A stretch of 64,000 nt of DNA from an uncultured Ruminococcus sp. (GCA_958403905.1 CATXZD010000008.1:48190-112189), one strand, 5' to 3'. Numbered from the stretch's first letter, positions 43,898 through 53,781 are shown. Numbers and translations: made by a program. The notes: generated by a model not told the origin, from the letters alone.

Positions 43898-46756
43898 TTA
43901 TTCTTCAACATCCATATTTTCTCTGAATTTTTTTATTCCCTTAATATGAGAATAAATTGCAGAAGCTATGCAAAGTGCAAAGATTACTCCTGCTCCAACG
44001 TAAACGTATATCAGCATATCTGCAAACGGATCAGGGGTTGATGAATAGTTAAGCAAAACGTTAATTTCGCCTTTTTTATAATTTCCCGATGAATTCTCGG
44101 GGATTCTGACAAGTGACATATTCTCATACTCATTTTCAGGTACGGAATAGCTGTCACCTTCTTTACCCTTGTAGGTTTTTTTCTCAATGATTTTTCCCTT
44201 ATCATCCATATAAATTGCATTAACAATGCATACAGACTTATCAGTATCATCGGTTACTCTGGTGTATTTATAAGTAACAACTGTTTCACCATTGCTTATT
44301 TTTCCTGCACCGTTGTCAGGAAGGCTGTTAAGGACAATGCTATAATTTTCAATAGACGGCAGTTCGGGGGTGAAGTACTGTTCGCCCTCTCTGTTGCGGA
44401 TTACAAATGAATCTGCAAGCTCTGTATTGTTGACATCATCAACAAATTTAAAAATCACCTTTGACATTTTACCTTCAAATTCTTCAACATAAACACTTGC
44501 ATGCTTTACGCTGTTTTCAAAAACATCAGATGTTTCACCGCTTGACTGTTTGATGTCATAGTTGAGAGAGTCGGCAAAATTAGTAACGTCATATGCCGTT
44601 CCAATATCACCGCTTACGGTCTGAGTTTTAATAAGCTCTTTAGTTTTGTTATCATAGTAGTTTACTACAACAGCGCCCTCATCATCACTGATTCCTGCTG
44701 TTTCGTAGCTTTTTTTATCAACAAGAATTGCTGCCGAATGAGCCTTTAGCTTAACGGAGCCGTTTACTTCACCAAGATTTCTGAGTCCTGCCGTTTCTTC
44801 ATCGGCAATTCTTATCCATTCGCCGCCAATCTTAACAGACTGTTCATCATCACTTCCGTTGAAAATAACGCTCATTTTGCTCCATTTATTGTTGACGGTA
44901 TTGTTTATTGTATAACCCGTCACGCCTTTAGGAACGTTTTCAATATACGTAAGATTATTTGCTGTCATCGCCGTGCAATCCTTAAACGCTTCAAAGCTTT
45001 CACGGATTTTGAAAAGTCCCCTATAATATTCAACTATATCACTGAAATTATCAAGATTCTTCCAATCAATCATATTCTCTTCCCGACTTGAGGAGAAAGA
45101 ATTTTCATCTCCGTCCTTGCTTCTTGCAAATTCTTCGCCTGAAAGCATAAACGGAATTCCCTGAGAAGTTATAACAATTGCGGCAGAAAGTTTATTCATA
45201 CTTACAAGGTCTTCATAGCGTTTGCGATACTCCTTATTTTTTCCGTAAACAGAATCGACAAGTTTATCGTAAAGACAGAGATTATCATGGCAGGAAGCGT
45301 AGGTTACGCACTGATTGGGAACATTTGCCCATCCTGTTGTGGTATCGGACTGACCGGCAATTCCTGTTTTAAGAGCTGCACGTGAAGAGCCTTCCTGAAT
45401 AAAGCCTTTGTCAACACCGCCTGTGCTTCCTTTGATTGCATCACGAATTGTATCATCAAAAGCGCCGATTCGGTTGTCAAGCTTTTTGAGATTTTTCTGA
45501 TTAGCCATAACAGTACCTTCATCGCACTTTGTAGGCATATCCCAAGCTTCACCGTACATTAAAATCTTTTTTCCGCTTCCGTCTTTATAGAGATTATCAA
45601 GAGCACTTCTGATGCTGTTCATTGTTGTGACATCGTGAAGTCCCATTAAATCAAATCGGAAGCCGTCAATATGATACTCGCTTGCCCAATAGGTTACGGA
45701 GTCAATCATGTATTTTCTGTACATAAGGTGCTCAGACGCTGTATCGTTGCTGCATCCCGAACCGTTTGAGAATGTACCGTCATCGTTCATTCTGTAGTAA
45801 TAATTGGGCACTATGTCCTGAAAAGCAGAGTCTGTGGAATAGGTATGGTTATAGACAACGTCCATAATAACTCCGATTCCTGCATTATGAAGAGCCTGAA
45901 TCATCTGCTTGCATTCTTTGATTCTTACGCTGCCGTTATAGGGGTCGGTTGAATAAGAACCCTCGGGACAATTATAGTTTACAGGGTCATATCCCCAGTT
46001 ATACTGCTTATTTATATCCTTGCTTTCATCAACTGAGCCGAAGTCATAAAACGGCATAATCTGAACATACTTTACTCCAAGTTTTTTCAGATAATCAACG
46101 CAGGTTGAGGTTGCTCCCTGGATGCCGTCAACAGTTGTGCCTTCCTCGGTAAATGCAAGGAACTTTCCTCTGTTCTTTTCGGAAACACCGCTTGACTCGG
46201 AAGAAGAAAAGTCAGCAACTGAAACCTCCCATACAGAGGCATCAGTCTGATTATTGACAAGAATGTGCTTGTCATCTTCCCAGCCCTTTGGGTTAGTTTT
46301 TAAAAAATCAACAACCATAGAGCGCTTGCCGTTTACACCGCAGCCTTTAGCATAAATATCATAAGTTTCTTTAACATTTTTGCCGTGCTTAACTGTATAA
46401 GTATAGTATTTTCCTGCAAGATCTCCAAAAACTTTGCATGACCAGACTCCTGTTTTTTTGTCAAGAACCAAAGCCTTTGACTCAAGCACGCCGGCATCAC
46501 CCTCATCGTCGCTGCCGTGTTCATAAATATTAACCTTTATACTTGACGCTTTCGGTGACCAAACTTTAAAAACAGTAGCGTCTTTTCCGTAAACAGCTCC
46601 TAAATCCGAGCCGTTATATGTTGTTTTATCCAAAGTAGCAGCATATGCCTGATAGTCTGTTTTTTTATTATTTGTTGCGGCAGAAGCCTCTGCCATACAC
46701 ATTGAACCAATCATCATAAATGCCATTACTCCCGTTAAAAATTTTTTGCAAAGCAA
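43898..46756 (-). CDS. Cell-surface type I pullulanase (GH13_14-like) with membrane anchor
   Basis: The 952-residue product has a signal peptide (about 1-27), a CBM48-type domain (about 50-125) and a GH13 core with the mark 'YNWGYDPVNYN', nucleophile D369 (FRFDLMGL), E403 (YGEAW) and D491 (SCHDN). MucBP-type repeats follow (about 690-905, 'VVNYYDNKTKELIKTQTV', 'YKYTRVTDDTDKS'), then a C-terminal membrane helix (about 916-938) and a basic tail, with no LPxTG. It should hold starch debranching at the cell surface. The start is a TTG at 46756 with 'caggaggc' upstream. It likely shares a transcript with the dockerin pullulanase. Confidence 0.92.
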   Translation of the reverse strand: MLCKKFLTGVMAFMMIGSMCMAEASAATNNKKTDYQAYAATLDKTTYNGSDLGAVYGKDATVFKVWSPKASSIKVNIYEHGSDDEGDAGVLESKALVLDKKTGVWSCKVFGDLAGKYYTYTVKHGKNVKETYDIYAKGCGVNGKRSMVVDFLKTNPKGWEDDKHILVNNQTDASVWEVSVADFSSSESSGVSEKNRGKFLAFTEEGTTVDGIQGATSTCVDYLKKLGVKYVQIMPFYDFGSVDESKDINKQYNWGYDPVNYNCPEGSYSTDPYNGSVRIKECKQMIQALHNAGIGVIMDVVYNHTYSTDSAFQDIVPNYYYRMNDDGTFSNGSGCSNDTASEHLMYRKYMIDSVTYWASEYHIDGFRFDLMGLHDVTTMNSIRSALDNLYKDGSGKKILMYGEAWDMPTKCDEGTVMANQKNLKKLDNRIGAFDDTIRDAIKGSTGGVDKGFIQEGSSRAALKTGIAGQSDTTTGWANVPNQCVTYASCHDNLCLYDKLVDSVYGKNKEYRKRYEDLVSMNKLSAAIVITSQGIPFMLSGEEFARSKDGDENSFSSSREENMIDWKNLDNFSDIVEYYRGLFKIRESFEAFKDCTAMTANNLTYIENVPKGVTGYTINNTVNNKWSKMSVIFNGSDDEQSVKIGGEWIRIADEETAGLRNLGEVNGSVKLKAHSAAILVDKKSYETAGISDDEGAVVVNYYDNKTKELIKTQTVSGDIGTAYDVTNFADSLNYDIKQSSGETSDVFENSVKHASVYVEEFEGKMSKVIFKFVDDVNNTELADSFVIRNREGEQYFTPELPSIENYSIVLNSLPDNGAGKISNGETVVTYKYTRVTDDTDKSVCIVNAIYMDDKGKIIEKKTYKGKEGDSYSVPENEYENMSLVRIPENSSGNYKKGEINVLLNYSSTPDPFADMLIYVYVGAGVIFALCIASAIYSHIKGIKKFRENMDVEE

Positions 46757-46940
46757 TTAAGATGCCTCCTGACTGATTGCATTCCATTTAAATAATTTTA
46801 TCATATTATGTTCAAGATTTTAATTCTGATTTAGAATAATTGCATTAAAGGAGGTATTTATACTGTAGAAAATCACATGAATTTTATGTGCAGTTTGCAC
46901 AACTAACATTTGCGAAATTACGCTATTTATGGATTTAAAA

Positions 46941-46984
46941 AATAAAAAACTCCGAATGTAATTGATTAACCATACATTCGGAGT
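46941..46984 (-). terminator. Terminator of the enolase gene
   Basis: A 12-bp perfect stem (actccgaatgta / tacattcggagt) with a 12-base loop; TTTTT follows on the minus strand. Confidence 0.9.
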
Positions 46985-46993
46985 AACAACATA

Positions 46994-48259
46994 TTAAATA
47001 TCAAGTCCGTAGCGCGATGAATTTATCAGCATACTTTCTATTCTTAACAAACGATTGTATTTGCTTACCCTGTCTGTTCGACAGGGAGCTCCTGTTTTTA
47101 TCTGACCTGCATTTACCGCAACAGCTATGTCAGCTATTGACGTGTCCTCGGTTTCACCGCTTCGATGTGAGATAATTGTGCTGTAACCTGATTTTTGCGC
47201 AGTGTCAATTGCTTCAAGAGTTTCTGTAAGCGTTCCTATCTGATTAATTTTTATAAGAATTGAATTTGCCGCACCGATTTCAATCCCGTGTTTCAGCCGA
47301 TTGGTATTTGTAACAAATAAATCGTCACCTACAAGCCTTACTCTGTCGCCTATTTTTTCGGTGATTTTTGTCCAGCCTTCCCAATCATATTCGGATAGCG
47401 GGTCCTCAATAGAGATTATTGGATATTCGTTTACAAGCTTTTCAAAATATTCAGTAAGTTTCTCGCTTGAAAGCTCAATTTTACGTTTCGGAAGCTTATA
47501 TGTTCCCTCACGGTACCACTCTGAAGCCGCCGCATCAAGAGCAATTTTAATATTGTCTGTTGAATAACCTGCAAGTTCAATTGCTTTAATAATAAGCTCA
47601 ATTGCCTGTTCATCGCTTTCAAGACTTGGCGCATAACCGCCTTCGTCGCCGACTGCGGTATTCATATTATTCTTTTTTAGAACATTACCTAATGTCTGAT
47701 AAATTTCACAACACTGTCTTAAACCTTCCGAAAAGCAACAAGCGCCTACGGGCATAATCATAAATTCCTGAATGTCAATATTATTTGTTGCGTGCGCTCC
47801 TCCGTTAAGAATATTCATCATCGGAACAGGCATTCTTACGGAATATATTCCGCCGATATACCTAAAAAACGGAATTTTAAGGTACCTTGCAGCCGCCTTT
47901 GCACAAGCGAGCGATACGGCAAGAATTGCGTTTGCACCGAGATTTTCTTTATTCTGTGTGCCGTCAAGCTCAATCATTTTATAGTCGATAGCACACTGGT
48001 CAAAAGGAGAATCTCCGCAAAGTTTAGGAGCAATTTTTGTATTTATGTTTTCAACAGCCTTTGTAACTCCTTTGCCCATATAGCGTTTTTTATCGCCGTC
48101 ACGAAGCTCAAGCGCCTCAAAAGCGCCTGTTGACGCTCCCGACGGAACAGACGCTTTTGCATATGTTCCGTCTGAAAGACCGATTTCCGCCTCTACCGTA
48201 GGATTTCCTCTTGAGTCAATTATTTCTCTGCCGATTACTTTTTCAATTGTGATTTTCAT
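46994..48259 (-). CDS. eno: Enolase
   Basis: The 421-residue product has 'GREIIDSRGNPTVEAEI', 'PSGASTGAFEALELRD', 'MNILNGGAHATNNIDIQEFM', 'SIEDPLSEYDWEGW' and 'ILIKINQIGTLTETLEAI'. It turns 2-phosphoglycerate into phosphoenolpyruvate, late in glycolysis. It has no linked glycolytic genes and its own terminator. Ribosome site 'ccggaggtaataat'. Confidence 0.96.
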   Translation of the reverse strand: MKITIEKVIGREIIDSRGNPTVEAEIGLSDGTYAKASVPSGASTGAFEALELRDGDKKRYMGKGVTKAVENINTKIAPKLCGDSPFDQCAIDYKMIELDGTQNKENLGANAILAVSLACAKAAARYLKIPFFRYIGGIYSVRMPVPMMNILNGGAHATNNIDIQEFMIMPVGACCFSEGLRQCCEIYQTLGNVLKKNNMNTAVGDEGGYAPSLESDEQAIELIIKAIELAGYSTDNIKIALDAAASEWYREGTYKLPKRKIELSSEKLTEYFEKLVNEYPIISIEDPLSEYDWEGWTKITEKIGDRVRLVGDDLFVTNTNRLKHGIEIGAANSILIKINQIGTLTETLEAIDTAQKSGYSTIISHRSGETEDTSIADIAVAVNAGQIKTGAPCRTDRVSKYNRLLRIESMLINSSRYGLDI

Positions 48260-48366
48260 ATTATTACCTCCGGCTTTATTTTGCCGAAAATTTGTTGAAT
48301 TATTCGCTGTATCAACAATGAAAATTCAAGCATATATTGTTATAAAGACAAAAAGGAGGATAATTA

Positions 48367-48672
48367 ATGGAACTTGTACCATACACCGTGCGCTCGGGAA
48401 ATACACTGTTCGGCATTGCACAGTTTTTTCAGACAAGTGTAGAAGATATACTGAAATACAATAATATTCAGAATCCATCACAAATTTATGTAGGTCAGAC
48501 ACTTGAAATTCCTGCCGGCTCGGCAGAGATTGACTACTATGTAACACGCCCGGGCGATACGCTTTGGTCAATTGCACAGAAAAACAACACTACTGTTCAG
48601 CGATTGACTGACTTGAACAGACTGAACAATCCAAATGTGATTTACCCTGGCCAAATGATAAAAGTAAGATAA
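48367..48672 (+). CDS. Small protein made of two LysM domains
   Basis: The 101-residue product is two LysM repeats (about 5-48 and 56-100: 'YTVRSGNTLFGIAQFFQ' and 'YYVTRPGDTLWSIAQKNN') with a short link. There is no signal peptide or catalytic part. LysM domains bind N-acetylglucosamine glycans such as peptidoglycan. Without an export signal it could act in the mother cell on the spore cortex, as SafA-like proteins do; that is an inference. Ribosome site 'aaaggagga'. Confidence 0.85.
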   Translation: MELVPYTVRSGNTLFGIAQFFQTSVEDILKYNNIQNPSQIYVGQTLEIPAGSAEIDYYVTRPGDTLWSIAQKNNTTVQRLTDLNRLNNPNVIYPGQMIKVR

Positions 48673-48686
48673 ACAGCACAAAATTT

Positions 48687-48712
48687 CGGGCGGCTGCAAT
48701 TACAGCCGCCCG
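48687..48712. terminator. GC-rich bidirectional terminator after the LysM gene
   Basis: A 10-bp stem (cgggcggctg / cagccgcccg) with a 6-base loop between two convergent genes. Confidence 0.8.
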
Positions 48713-48729
48713 AATGTTATTAAATTAAT

Positions 48730-49938
48730 TCATTTTTCTCTTAACAATACTGTTAAATCTATTTTTTCCGAACGCTTAACTCCCTTTCTGCACACAACAA
48801 GCAATATTGCCGCAAAGAACAGGAAAATCAAGCAAACTACAATCGGATTTACTACGACAGACATTGACATAATCGTGTTTCCGACAAGCGTTTCAAGATA
48901 CGGATTTACGACAAAAACATCAAGCAACACCGTGATTATCACACCAAAAGCAAGCGATAATATGCCAAAAAACAAATGCTCGGAAAACAATATGTAGAAT
49001 ATGTGCTTTGATTTATAGCCGAGTGAACGGTAAAGCGCAAGCTCGTCTGTTCGTCCGTTTACGTTGTTTTTTACAAACATAAAGAAACCCAACACTACCA
49101 TTACAATAAAAAAAGCAAGCATAGCAAGCAAAATATAGAGAGCAGTATTATATGTATCTGCATCTATAAGGGTTGGCTGTCTGTATGCAGTTCTGATAAA
49201 CAAAATATCATCGAGTGCTTTTTCGGTGTTTTCGGCATTGTCAATCAGAATTATATAGTTCTTGTCACTTGAAATAGACAAACCGCCTGAGGAAGCGTTT
49301 TTGAGGACTTCATCTGTGTATTTATTCAAATCCGCCTGCGGAATCAGTATTTGCGCACCCGAATACAAGGGGTCAGATGTGCTGTATGCACCGACTACCT
49401 TTACCTTGTGAGAAATCTCGCATTCGTCAGTAAAAACAAGTGTTTTTCCGATAAGGCTTTCTCCTGAAATATCATCAATTCTATTGTCAGCGGGATTGAA
49501 ATCCCTTATGTTTTCCGGAACAAGCGCAACATCTGTTTCGCTTTCATCAAACGTTCTGCCGGATGTAATTACGGCTTCACTGCCCGTATGAATAAATCCG
49601 AATGAATAGCCATCGTGCAAAGCTCCGCTTTTTTCGGAAATACCAAGCAGCGCAGGCATTTTATAAACTTCTTCTACGTGTCCAATCTTTTTGATTTCAT
49701 TAATATTCTGTTTTATAAGTTCATCTGAGTCATCTGCTTTAAACTCGGTTACAAGTTCTCTATTGGAAATATGGTCATTGATTTTTTCCTCAATATTTGC
49801 TTTGAGAGGTAAAGCGATGCTGACAGAGATAAGTATTAGAACAGTTGAGAAAATAATAAAAATGCAGTAAAGCGCAGTTGAAAGCCTGTTTGAGGCTACC
49901 GAAGATTTCAAAAGCATATTGAGATTTCTGTTCTTCAT
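48730..49938 (-). CDS. FtsX-like ABC permease
   Basis: The 402-residue protein has an N-terminal membrane helix (about 18-42), a long extracellular part (about 45-265) and three C-terminal helices ('ILLAMLAFFIVMVVLGFFMF', 'HLFFGILSLAFGVIITVL'), which is the MacB/FtsX layout. With the ATPase encoded just upstream it works as a mechanotransmission or efflux unit rather than an importer. Its cargo is unknown. It is the last gene of a permease-ATPase-permease operon. Confidence 0.85.
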   Translation of the reverse strand: MKNRNLNMLLKSSVASNRLSTALYCIFIIFSTVLILISVSIALPLKANIEEKINDHISNRELVTEFKADDSDELIKQNINEIKKIGHVEEVYKMPALLGISEKSGALHDGYSFGFIHTGSEAVITSGRTFDESETDVALVPENIRDFNPADNRIDDISGESLIGKTLVFTDECEISHKVKVVGAYSTSDPLYSGAQILIPQADLNKYTDEVLKNASSGGLSISSDKNYIILIDNAENTEKALDDILFIRTAYRQPTLIDADTYNTALYILLAMLAFFIVMVVLGFFMFVKNNVNGRTDELALYRSLGYKSKHIFYILFSEHLFFGILSLAFGVIITVLLDVFVVNPYLETLVGNTIMSMSVVVNPIVVCLIFLFFAAILLVVCRKGVKRSEKIDLTVLLREK

Positions 49939-49939
49939 T

Positions 49940-50608
49940 TTACTTTTCCTCTAATACTCCGTCTTTCATAATGCAGACTCTGTCTGTAAAATCCATTACA
50001 GCGTCGTTATGACTGACAACAAGAACGCCTTTACCCGACCCTGTAAGCTTTTTCAGCTCTTCAAAAATCATCAGTTCATTTTTGCTGTCAAGGTTTCCCG
50101 TAGGCTCATCAGCAAGAATGAAGTCAGGATTGTTGGCAAGTGCTCTTGCAATTGCCACCCTCTGCTGTTCACCGCCCGAAAGCTCCGACGGATAGTGGTC
50201 AATACGGTGCGAAAGACCGACAGTTGCAGTAAGCTCCTCTGCCCTTTGCTTCATTTCTGCCTTATTTTTAAATTTATTATTTATCAGCATAGGCACCATA
50301 ATATTTTCGTAAACCTTGAGATGCGAATTAAGGTGAAATGCCTGAAAAACAAAGCCTAGGGATTTCATTCTTACATCGGCAAGCTTGTTTTTATCGAGCT
50401 TTGATACGTTTTCGCCGTTGATTACCACTTCGCCTGAGGTGCAGGAATCAAGCAAGCCTGCAATCTGCAAAAGTGTACTCTTGCCGCTTCCCGACTGACC
50501 CATTACTGCGATAAACTCGCCCTCGCTTAATTTTAACGAAACGTTATCCATTGCGGTAACTTTATTGTTATATATTTTTGATACATTTTTCAACTCTATC
50601 GTGTTCAT
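49940..50608 (-). CDS. ABC ATPase, MacB/LolD type
   Basis: The 222-residue ATPase has Walker A 'GQSGSGKSTLLQIAG', Q-loop 'VFQAFHLNSHL', signature 'LSGGEQQRVAIARAL' and Walker B 'FILADEPTGNLDS'. It pairs with the two FtsX-type permeases on each side. Such sets export peptides or lipoproteins, or sense antimicrobial peptides; no BceRS-type regulator is next to it. The ribosome site 'aatggagtt' precedes the ATG. Confidence 0.9.
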   Translation of the reverse strand: MNTIELKNVSKIYNNKVTAMDNVSLKLSEGEFIAVMGQSGSGKSTLLQIAGLLDSCTSGEVVINGENVSKLDKNKLADVRMKSLGFVFQAFHLNSHLKVYENIMVPMLINNKFKNKAEMKQRAEELTATVGLSHRIDHYPSELSGGEQQRVAIARALANNPDFILADEPTGNLDSKNELMIFEELKKLTGSGKGVLVVSHNDAVMDFTDRVCIMKDGVLEEK

Positions 50609-50620
50609 AATAACTCCATT

Positions 50621-52000
50621 TTAATTCATTACGTCTTTTGGTTGAATTTTTGATAGCTTGTGTATTGTGATAAGCTGGCAAAGCAGGGGCACTATTACTG
50701 CAACAGCAAATGCGATTAATAGAAAAATAAAATAATCTCCCCAGCTTACTATATACAAACGGTCATTGAAAGTCCTGTGATAGTTTATAAAATTGGCTAT
50801 TGCTATAAATACTGCCGACAATCCGCCGCCGATAACAAATCCTTTAATCGTCAGACTAAGCTGTTCATAGCAAAGACAAAGTAGTATCTGTCTGTCTTTG
50901 TAGCCCACTGCCTTAAGCAAGCCGATTTCACTTTTCCGCTTATTAAGCGTACTTGTCGTTGACTGGATTATATTGATAATGCAGATTACCGCAATTGCAA
51001 AGATGAGTATGTAACACGGCAAGCTCAAAATGTTTGCCATATTTGCAACGCTTTCCGGAATCGCAAACATAGAGTCAGGAAGAAAGAAGCCAAGCTCGCC
51101 AAGTTCGTTTTGCACTTCAGGAATATTTTCAAAATCATCAACTTCAACATAATGAATTCTCAGGCTTTTATTTTTCCACCAGTTTGCAACTCTTGAGGTT
51201 TCTGAAGAAAGGTCAATGTCACTTGCCTCTAATGCCATTTTCTCAATTTGCCTGCCTGTTTCTTCGGAATAAAAAACAGTATCATAATTGCCGAACTGTG
51301 TGGGCGCATCATAATAAACCCCGACTACCTTTAGTTTGTATTCAAGAGCAGGAAGATTTGCAATATCACTTCCTCCAAGTCCTTCATCCACGCCCTCATA
51401 ATTGTAGGTACATTCATAGTCACCGCCAAAAGGACCTACTGTTATAGTTTTTCCTATCAGACTTTCTCCGTCAATGTATTCGAGGTCGTGTTTTTCCCCT
51501 GTTTGTTCATTGTAGTGATCATCATACGGATAAAACAAATCCGGTACAATACAGCTGAAGGTTGGTGATTCATCAAGCGTTTTGCCTGAAATAACGGGGC
51601 GTTTTTCGTCGCCGATAAGTGAATGCGCTTCAATATAAACTTCTCTGCCGTCTGCATTTAGCATTATTTCATTGTTTGTACCGCTTTCATCCTCAATATT
51701 CAAAACAGTAAAGCTTGCCTCGCGTGTACCCATAAGAGGATATACACCTTTAACGTGGTCGATATTTTCTACACTCTTAACTACACTATCGGTTATTAAT
51801 CTGTCACTCGGATACAGCTCAAGGCTGTGCGACCTGAAATCACTTTTATACAAATTCAGTGCGTTCGTCACTGTAACGGAAAAGCTTGAAATAATTGTAA
51901 CCGACAAGGCAAAAACACACATCAGTGCAACAACAGTCTTACTTTTTTCGTTACCTCTAATGTTATTTTTTGCAAAAAATCTTACGTTTGTTAATTTCAT
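50621..52000 (-). CDS. FtsX-like ABC permease (large extracellular domain)
   Basis: The 459-residue protein has an N-terminal helix (about 20-42), an extracellular domain (about 45-330) and three C-terminal helices ('ILSLPCYILIFAIAVICIINII', 'LSLTIKGFVIGGGLSAVF', 'DYFIFLLIAFAVAVIVPLL'). 'LNKRKSEIGLLKAVGYKDRQI' is the usual coupling loop of MacB/FtsX permeases. It is first of the three-gene operon, 13 bases before the ATPase. The cargo is unknown. Confidence 0.85.
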   Translation of the reverse strand: MKLTNVRFFAKNNIRGNEKSKTVVALMCVFALSVTIISSFSVTVTNALNLYKSDFRSHSLELYPSDRLITDSVVKSVENIDHVKGVYPLMGTREASFTVLNIEDESGTNNEIMLNADGREVYIEAHSLIGDEKRPVISGKTLDESPTFSCIVPDLFYPYDDHYNEQTGEKHDLEYIDGESLIGKTITVGPFGGDYECTYNYEGVDEGLGGSDIANLPALEYKLKVVGVYYDAPTQFGNYDTVFYSEETGRQIEKMALEASDIDLSSETSRVANWWKNKSLRIHYVEVDDFENIPEVQNELGELGFFLPDSMFAIPESVANMANILSLPCYILIFAIAVICIINIIQSTTSTLNKRKSEIGLLKAVGYKDRQILLCLCYEQLSLTIKGFVIGGGLSAVFIAIANFINYHRTFNDRLYIVSWGDYFIFLLIAFAVAVIVPLLCQLITIHKLSKIQPKDVMN

Positions 52001-52216
52001 TATAAACTCCAGAATAAAACTGATTTATCATTTAATTTTGAAATAATAGGCAAAAATTTACTATATTTATAATATTATCTTATTAAATAACAAAAGTCAA
52101 TATTATTTAAGTTTTTGTAAATAATTATATATAAATTTATTGCATATTTTTGCTAATTTTTGAACAGTTTTTTCAAAATAAGAATCTCATAAATAATCGA
52201 CACAAAATTATTTATA

Positions 52217-52246
52217 TAAAAAGCGGCACGCATAAACGTACCGCCT
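52217..52246 (-). terminator. Terminator of the dnaG-rpoD-metallopeptidase unit
   Basis: Stem gcgg-acg / cgt-ccgc with one mismatch, followed by TTTTTA on the minus strand, 29 bases after the metallopeptidase stop. The rest of 52001-52216 is AT-rich with nothing else seen. Confidence 0.75.
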
Positions 52247-52272
52247 AAAATTGATTATATATTGAGTTTATA

Positions 52273-52647
52273 TTACTTTTTCTTGTGTTTATTGAGGTAT
52301 TCCTGTATTTCAATTCTGTCGAGGTCGCCTAAGTCGTCACAACCTGCAAGATACTCGTTGTGATGGCGCACCTCGTGGTGCATAATTCGCACTAACTGTT
52401 TATAAAGCGCATCACGGCTGAGATGACCGTAAACGCGGTTTATTGAACCGTAGTAAAATACTATAGCATTGCCAAGCGAGTTGCGTATGTATTCGCCGAG
52501 AATAAACAAGTCATTGTGTAATGCTTTTGGATGCACTTTAAGCTGCGGAAGAAGTGAAATTCCTCCGTTTAAATCACGATACAGCTCATATGGCATTGAA
52601 TCGGCTATTTCATCAAGCATTTGAGCACATTCTTCAAATTCAATCAT
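52273..52647 (-). CDS. Minimal zincin-type metallopeptidase family protein
   Basis: The 124-residue product has an HExxH motif at H91-E92-H95 (MHHEVRHHNEY) in a small domain that fits the DUF1025-type 'possible metallopeptidase' family. No signal peptide, so it is cytosolic. The ATG at 52647 has no clear ribosome site and follows the rpoD stop by 23 bases, so translation may depend on rpoD. A TTG nine bases earlier is the other possible start. Confidence 0.7.
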   Translation of the reverse strand: MIEFEECAQMLDEIADSMPYELYRDLNGGISLLPQLKVHPKALHNDLFILGEYIRNSLGNAIVFYYGSINRVYGHLSRDALYKQLVRIMHHEVRHHNEYLAGCDDLGDLDRIEIQEYLNKHKKK

Positions 52648-52670
52648 AATTCGCAATAAAAATTAAAATA

Positions 52671-53765
52671 TTAATAATCAAGGTAATCCTTGAGTTTTCT
52701 GCTTCTTGACGGGTGACGAAGCTTGCGCAATGCCTTTGCCTCAATCTGGCGAATACGCTCACGGGTTACGTTAAACTCTTTGCCGACTTCTTCAAGAGTA
52801 CGGCTTCTGCCGTCTTCAAGCCCGAAACGAAGTCTTAAAACCTTTTCCTCACGGGGAGTAAGTGTTGAAAGTACGTCGGAAAGCTGTTCACGCAGCATTG
52901 TGTGTGAAGCGGCGTCGGCAGGTGCAGGTGCTTCATTATCGGGTATAAAGTCGCCGAGATGGCTGTCCTCTTCCTCACCTATTGGTGTTTCAAGGGAAAC
53001 AGGCTCCTGTGCAACACGCATAATTTCACGCACCTTATCAACAGGCATATCAATTTCAGCCGCAATTTCATCTGCTGACGGTTCGTGACCGTTCTGATGA
53101 AGAAGCTGGCTCTGAATTTTTTTAACCTTATTGATAGTTTCAACCATATGAACAGGAATTCTGATTGTACGAGCCTGGTCGGCAATTGCACGTGTAATAG
53201 CCTGCCTTATCCACCATGTTGCATAAGTCGAAAACTTAAAGCCCTTGGTATAGTCAAACTTTTCAACAGCCTTGATAAGACCGAGATTTCCCTCCTGAAT
53301 AAGGTCAAGAAACTGCATTCCACGTCCGAGGTAACGCTTGGCAATACTTACAACAAGTCGAAGGTTAGCTTCAGACAATCGCTGTTTTGCCCTGACGTCA
53401 CCGTCTGCAATTCTGATTGCAAGCTCTATTTCCTCTTCTGATGAAAGAAGCGGCACACGTCCGATTTCTTTAAGATACACCTTGACCGGGTCATCAATTG
53501 TAACGCCCGGTTCGGGTGCAGCAGCAGAATCTCCCTCTTTGTTTTCATCAAAGCCAAGCTCAATGTCATCAATTTTTATGTCAACGATATCCTCAACAAT
53601 TTCAATTCCCTGCGACTCAATTGTATCATAGAGTTTTTCAAGCTGTTCAGGTTCAAAATCAATCTCACCGATTGCGTCAAGAATATCCTGATTAGTAAGC
53701 TGTCCTTTCTGCTTGCCGAGATCAATAAGCTCCTTAACGATTGTTTTTTTATCCTGTGCAGGCAT
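52671..53765 (-). CDS. rpoD: Primary RNA polymerase sigma factor (SigA/RpoD)
   Basis: The 364-residue product has region 1.1 ('LIDLGKQKGQLTNQDILDAIG'), region 1.2 ('DDPVKVYLKEIGRVPLLS'), region 2 ('RLVVSIAKRYLGRGMQFLDLI', 'GFKFSTYATWWIRQAITRAI'), region 3 and region 4 ('LTPREEKVLRLRFGLEDGRSRT', 'VTRERIRQIEAKALRKLRHP'). It serves the bulk of promoters. It follows dnaG by 16 bases, the usual Firmicutes order. Confidence 0.97.
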   Translation of the reverse strand: MPAQDKKTIVKELIDLGKQKGQLTNQDILDAIGEIDFEPEQLEKLYDTIESQGIEIVEDIVDIKIDDIELGFDENKEGDSAAAPEPGVTIDDPVKVYLKEIGRVPLLSSEEEIELAIRIADGDVRAKQRLSEANLRLVVSIAKRYLGRGMQFLDLIQEGNLGLIKAVEKFDYTKGFKFSTYATWWIRQAITRAIADQARTIRIPVHMVETINKVKKIQSQLLHQNGHEPSADEIAAEIDMPVDKVREIMRVAQEPVSLETPIGEEEDSHLGDFIPDNEAPAPADAASHTMLREQLSDVLSTLTPREEKVLRLRFGLEDGRSRTLEEVGKEFNVTRERIRQIEAKALRKLRHPSRSRKLKDYLDY

Positions 53766-53781
53766 AATCCACTTTCCTTTC

